A stretch of DNA of 7,648 nucleotides from an uncultured Bacillota bacterium (lineage in GTDB: Bacteria; Bacillota_I; Bacilli_A; RFN20; CAG-449). The translations under genes were made by a program, and so were the position numbers. Positions 4,622 to 7,648 of this stretch are shown piece after piece. The first letter of the stretch is position 1. Each line of letters begins with the position of its first letter. Location: contig CAJKZK010000084.1 of assembly GCA_905204225.1 (NCBI GenBank), positions 1-7,648 on the forward strand. The letters are read 5' to 3'. The notes below the pieces were generated by a model, which did no database searches, was not told where the DNA came from, and saw nothing but the letters and a program-made list of their open reading frames with translations.

Positions 4622-6687
4622 TGGATAAGAAAAAAACCGGTAATATATTTTCGTTTATTCTACCATATTTATTAATTTTTGGCATTATTATAGTTTTACT
4701 TGTTACTTTTGGAGGCTTTTCAAAACCTCAAGCAAGTGGTATTACAAGTGAAAATGCTTTAAAATTATCTGATTATGATTTAGATAGTCGAAATGAAGAA
4801 TTAATTAATAAAAAATTAGAAGAATCTGCATTGTATACTTATACAATTAAAGATTTAACAATATCTAAAAAACCTAGTTCAGGCTTAATTAGTGTTTCAG
4901 GCCATGCTGTTGAAGGTGAAAAGAATACTACTTTCTCATTTACAATAGATTATGCTTCATATAATTCTGCTCTTGAATATGTTGTAAGTAATAGAAAAGA
5001 TGCTTCAGGAAAAACATATTTTACAAATGTGAAAAGAGTTGATCCTTATGAAGGAAATTTTTGGAGTGATTATTTTCCGTCTCTTTTAATTTCTGGAATT
5101 GGAATTGTATTAATTTTATTTTTATTCTCAAGAATGTCAAATTCTATTAATAAATCAAATAATTCTGCTCTTGATTTTAATCGTTCACGTGCTAGAAGAG
5201 AAGATGCTTCTAATGTAAGATTTGATGATGTAGCAGGTTGTGATGAATGTAAAGCGGAAATGGTTGAATTAGTTGATTATCTTAGACAACCAGAAAAATA
5301 TTCTAAATTTGGTGCTAAATTACCAAAAGGTGTTCTTTTAGTAGGCCCACCAGGAACAGGTAAAACTTTACTTGCTAAAGCTGTTGCAGGTGAAGCTAAA
5401 GTTCCATTCTATTCTATATCTGGCTCTGACTTTGTTGAAATGTTTGTTGGCGTTGGTGCTGGTAGAGTTAGAGATATGTTTAAAAAAGCTAAACAAACTG
5501 CACCTTGTTTAATTTTTATTGATGAAATTGATGCTGTTGGACGTCAAAGAGGAACAGGTATGGGTGGAGGAAATGATGAAAGAGAACAAACTCTTAACCA
5601 ATTACTTGTTGAAATGGATGGATTTAGTGATAATGCTGGTATTATTGTTATTGCTGCTACTAACCGTGATGATGTTCTTGACCCAGCTCTTCTTAGAGCA
5701 GGAAGATTTGATAGAAAAATTACAGTTGATCTTCCAGATAAAGAAGGCAGAGAAGCTATTTTAAAAGTTCATGCTAAAAATAAAAAGATTTCAAAAGATG
5801 TTGATTTCTCTAATATTGCAAAAAGAACTGTTGGATTCTCTGGAGCTGATTTAGCTAATATCTTAAATGAAGCTGCAATTTTAGCTGTTAGAGAAAACGA
5901 ATCAGAAGTTACAGTTGCTGATATTGATGAAGCTATTGATAGAAGAATTGCAGGACCTGCTAAATCAAATAAATCATTATCAAGTCATGAAAAAAGTGTT
6001 GTTGCTCACCATGAAGCTGGACATGCAATTATTGGTATGAAATTACCTTATTCTGATAAAGTTCAAAAAGTAACAATCATTCCAAGAGGAAGAACAGGTG
6101 GACATGTTTTAATGACACCAGAAGAAGATCGCTTCTTGATGTCTAAAGCAGAACTTGAAGCTAGAATTGTTGGTTATTTAGGTGGTAGAGCTTCTGAAGA
6201 AATATTCTTTGATGATGTATCTACTGGTGCTTCAAATGATATTGAAGTTGCAACAAGAATTGCTAGAGCTATGGTTACTCAATATGGTATGTCAAGACTT
6301 GGACCTATTCAATATGAACAAGATCAAGGCTCTGTTTTCTTAGGAAGAGATTATACATCCGCTCAAAAAAATTTCTCTTTACAAGTTGCAAATGAAATTG
6401 ATGCTGAAGTAAGAAGAATTGTTGAAGAAGCTCATAAAAAAGCAATTGATATTATTAATCAATATAAAGATAGAGTTATTGTTATTGCTAATGTCTTAAT
6501 GGAAAAAGAAACCATTACTGCAGAAGAAATTACTTATTTAATGGATCATGATGAATTGCCTAAAGTAGAAAAGAAAACTACTGCAGAAGAAAAAGTTGAA
6601 GAAAAACCAACTGAAGAAACAAAAATTGAAGAAAAATCAACTGAAGAAGAAAAACCAGTTGACGACAATCAAGAAAATAACAAATAA
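4621..6687 (+). CDS. ftsH: ATP-dependent zinc metalloprotease FtsH
   Basis: FtsH is a hexameric membrane AAA+ protease that pulls out and degrades membrane and short-lived cytosolic proteins. Membrane segments at about 12-31 and 152-170 flank an extracytoplasmic domain (about 32-150). The AAA module has Walker A GPPGTGKT (242-249), the pore loop FVEMFVG (271-277), Walker B LIFIDE (297-302) and the second region of homology with RAGRFDR (359-365; candidate arginine fingers R359 and R362). The zinc protease site is HEAGH (H464, E465, H468), with D540 in TGASND as the likely third ligand. All catalytic residues are present. The tail (about 648-688) is Lys/Glu-rich with three 10-residue repeats and looks disordered. 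At 688 residues it is of normal or slightly greater length. A strong ribosome site and its own promoter precede it, and a terminator follows. In B. subtilis FtsH degrades SpoIIE, encoded two genes upstream here. Confidence 0.98.
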   Translation: MDKKKTGNIFSFILPYLLIFGIIIVLLVTFGGFSKPQASGITSENALKLSDYDLDSRNEELINKKLEESALYTYTIKDLTISKKPSSGLISVSGHAVEGEKNTTFSFTIDYASYNSALEYVVSNRKDASGKTYFTNVKRVDPYEGNFWSDYFPSLLISGIGIVLILFLFSRMSNSINKSNNSALDFNRSRARREDASNVRFDDVAGCDECKAEMVELVDYLRQPEKYSKFGAKLPKGVLLVGPPGTGKTLLAKAVAGEAKVPFYSISGSDFVEMFVGVGAGRVRDMFKKAKQTAPCLIFIDEIDAVGRQRGTGMGGGNDEREQTLNQLLVEMDGFSDNAGIIVIAATNRDDVLDPALLRAGRFDRKITVDLPDKEGREAILKVHAKNKKISKDVDFSNIAKRTVGFSGADLANILNEAAILAVRENESEVTVADIDEAIDRRIAGPAKSNKSLSSHEKSVVAHHEAGHAIIGMKLPYSDKVQKVTIIPRGRTGGHVLMTPEEDRFLMSKAELEARIVGYLGGRASEEIFFDDVSTGASNDIEVATRIARAMVTQYGMSRLGPIQYEQDQGSVFLGRDYTSAQKNFSLQVANEIDAEVRRIVEEAHKKAIDIINQYKDRVIVIANVLMEKETITAEEITYLMDHDELPKVEKKTTAEEKVEEKPTEETKIEEKSTEEEKPVDDNQENNK
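6574..6663 (+). repeat. Three 30-bp in-frame repeats encoding the FtsH tail
   Basis: Three consecutive 30-bp units (6574-6603, 6604-6633, 6634-6663) encode KTTAEEKVEE, KPTEETKIEE and KSTEEEKPVD, residues 652-681. The shared pattern is K-x-T-x-E-E-x-K-x-E. The DNA copies are imperfect but clearly related, mostly runs of GAAGAA and AAA. Slipped-strand duplication in a disordered tail is the likely origin; copy number may vary between strains. Confidence 0.8.
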
Positions 6688-6688
6688 T
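6659..6688 (+). promoter_or_regulatory. Possible dusB promoter inside the ftsH 3' end
   Basis: TTGACG (6659-6664) and AATAAT (6683-6688) each match consensus at five of six bases with an 18-bp spacer, placed across the last codons and stop of ftsH. The start point would be near 6695, within the left arm of the terminator hairpin. The mismatch in the -10 falls on its important first T, so this is only a candidate. It is offered because dusB otherwise lies behind a strong terminator with no visible promoter. Confidence 0.22.
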
Positions 6689-6692
6689 AAAT

Positions 6693-6717
6693 GGAGAGAT
6701 AAAGATCTCTCCTTTTT
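6693..6717 (+). terminator. Intrinsic terminator after ftsH
   Basis: A perfect 8-bp stem pairs GGAGAGAT (6693-6700) with ATCTCTCC (6705-6712) around the tetraloop AAAG, followed directly by TTTTTATTT. It starts five bases after the ftsH stop codon. Its T-tract runs up to the dusB start codon, so the terminator also forms the whole visible leader of dusB. Confidence 0.9.
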
Positions 6718-6721
6718 ATTT

Positions 6722-7648
6722 ATGAAATCATTAATTTGTTTAGCACCTTTAGCAGGATATACTAATGTTGCATATAGAAATTTTATGAAAAAATTTGGTT
6801 GCGATTTAGTAGTATCTGAAATGATATCTGATTTTGCTCTTTATTATCATAATGAAGAGACTTTTAAGATGCTAGAAACTACTACTCAAGAAAAACCTGT
6901 TGCTATCCAACTATTCGGTGGAAGTGAAGAATCCTTAATTAATGGATTAAATATTTTACAAAAAGTAGCTAATTATGATTATCTTGATCTTAATTTAGGT
7001 TGCCCAGTTAATAAAGTTACTAAAAATAATGCTGGGTCAAGTTGGTTAAAAAAAGATAGACAAGAAGAATTATTTAATACAATTTCACATATTGTAAAAG
7101 TCTCAAAAAAACCAGTTACTTGCAAGATTAGATTAGGATGGAATGAAGAAGAAATAACTGTAGTGGATACTTGTAAAATATTGCAAAAAGCAGGAGTTCA
7201 AATGATTACTATTCATGGTCGAACTAGAAGTCAACTTTATTCTGGTAACGCTAATTATGAATTAATAAAAAAAGCTAAAGAAAATGTTGATATACCTATT
7301 ATTGCTAATGGAGATATTGACACTATTTATAAAGCAAAAGAAGTTTTAGATTACACTAAATGTGATGGTATTGCTTTAGGTAGAGCAGTTTTAGGTAATC
7401 CATATTTAATTACTCAAATTAAAGAATATTTATCAACAGGAAAAATATTACCTTCACCAGATATTAACAAACAAATGGATTATTTATTAGAACATTATAG
7501 TGCTTTAGAATCTTTAAAAGGTGAAAGAGTGGCTATTATGGAATTTAGAGGAATTGGATCTTGGTATTTAAAAGGCTTTAAAGGGGCAAAAGAATTTAAA
7601 GTAATGTTTTCTTTAATGAAAAATAAAGAAGATTTATTAAGATCGGAA
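6722..7648 (+). CDS. dusB: tRNA-dihydrouridine synthase, DusB type (3' end beyond window)
   Basis: This flavoenzyme reduces uridines in tRNA to 5,6-dihydrouridine, using FMN and NAD(P)H, in the cytosol. The frame is open for 309 codons to the window edge without a stop, so the last residues are missing; family members usually have about 320-330. Motifs in order are LAPLAGYTN (7-15), SEM (32-34), QLFGG (63-67), DLNLGCPVNKV (89-99) with catalytic C94, KIRLGW (135-140), IHGRTRSQLYSG (164-175) with H165, NGDI (197-200) and LGRAVLGNP (219-227). The last two belong to the FMN phosphate site. WYLKG at 281-285 is typical of the helical tRNA-binding domain. The ATG is the only usable start: the FMN-binding motif follows at once and no in-frame start lies upstream before a stop. 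There is no Shine-Dalgarno sequence. In Bacillus dusB is followed by lysS, which may lie just outside. Confidence 0.95.
   Translation, partial: MKSLICLAPLAGYTNVAYRNFMKKFGCDLVVSEMISDFALYYHNEETFKMLETTTQEKPVAIQLFGGSEESLINGLNILQKVANYDYLDLNLGCPVNKVTKNNAGSSWLKKDRQEELFNTISHIVKVSKKPVTCKIRLGWNEEEITVVDTCKILQKAGVQMITIHGRTRSQLYSGNANYELIKKAKENVDIPIIANGDIDTIYKAKEVLDYTKCDGIALGRAVLGNPYLITQIKEYLSTGKILPSPDINKQMDYLLEHYSALESLKGERVAIMEFRGIGSWYLKGFKGAKEFKVMFSLMKNKEDLLRSE

Noticed and set aside
5519..5764. Second + strand open frame of 81 codons within ftsH
   Set aside because: It overlaps the Walker B and SRH coding region of FtsH in another frame; the run of Leu and Met is a by-product of the FtsH codons.
190..7648. 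TGA read as tryptophan (mycoplasma code)
   Set aside because: All Trp codons in the recognised genes are TGG at conserved positions and no gene needs an in-frame TGA, so the standard bacterial code suffices.

Overview
The window comes from a very AT-rich, Gram-positive-type bacterium. Codons end almost always in A or T, Leu is mostly TTA, Arg mostly AGA and Ile often ATA. The neighbourhood spoIIE – tilS – ftsH – dusB is a condensed form of the Bacillus block spoIIE–yabS–yabT–tilS–hprT–ftsH–(...)–dusB–lysS, so a low-GC member of the Bacillota is the natural reading, perhaps one of the AT-rich uncultured lineages near Erysipelotrichia and the Mollicutes (inference). Trp is written TGG in every gene and all visible stops are TAA or TAG, so nothing suggests the mycoplasma code in which TGA is Trp. 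A SpoIIE with its phosphatase motifs largely intact implies an endospore former, or a recent descendant of one.

Layout, all genes on the + strand. Positions 1-189 are non-coding flank with a good sigma-A type promoter (TTGACT, 18 bp, TATATT) and a clear Shine-Dalgarno sequence. It drives a two-gene unit of unrecognised membrane proteins: a 187-residue four-helix protein and a 98-residue two-helix protein with an acidic tail carrying three Gly-His repeats. A textbook intrinsic terminator closes this unit at about 1050-1079. Next comes spoIIE (1106-3331), then tilS 16 bp later (3348-4562). An extended -10 promoter overlapping the tilS stop codon drives ftsH (4621-6687); its leader appears to begin with a stem-loop. 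A perfect hairpin with a T-tract ends ftsH. dusB starts at 6722, directly after that T-tract, and runs off the window at 7648 without a stop.

How the genes relate: SpoIIE is the sporulation phosphatase that activates sigma-F in the forespore, and in B. subtilis the membrane protease FtsH degrades SpoIIE outside the forespore, so a substrate and its protease lie close together here. TilS makes the lysidine that lets tRNA-Ile read AUA, a common codon in this window. DusB makes dihydrouridine in tRNA. hprT, normally between tilS and ftsH, is missing.

The points most worth a second look are the unknown membrane pair with its GH-repeat tail, the start-site conflict at the head of the 98-residue gene, the 5'-terminal stem-loop of the ftsH message, and the lack of Shine-Dalgarno sequences at spoIIE, tilS and dusB. 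I saw no tRNA, rRNA, CRISPR array, insertion sequence or prophage signal, and no convincing minus-strand gene.
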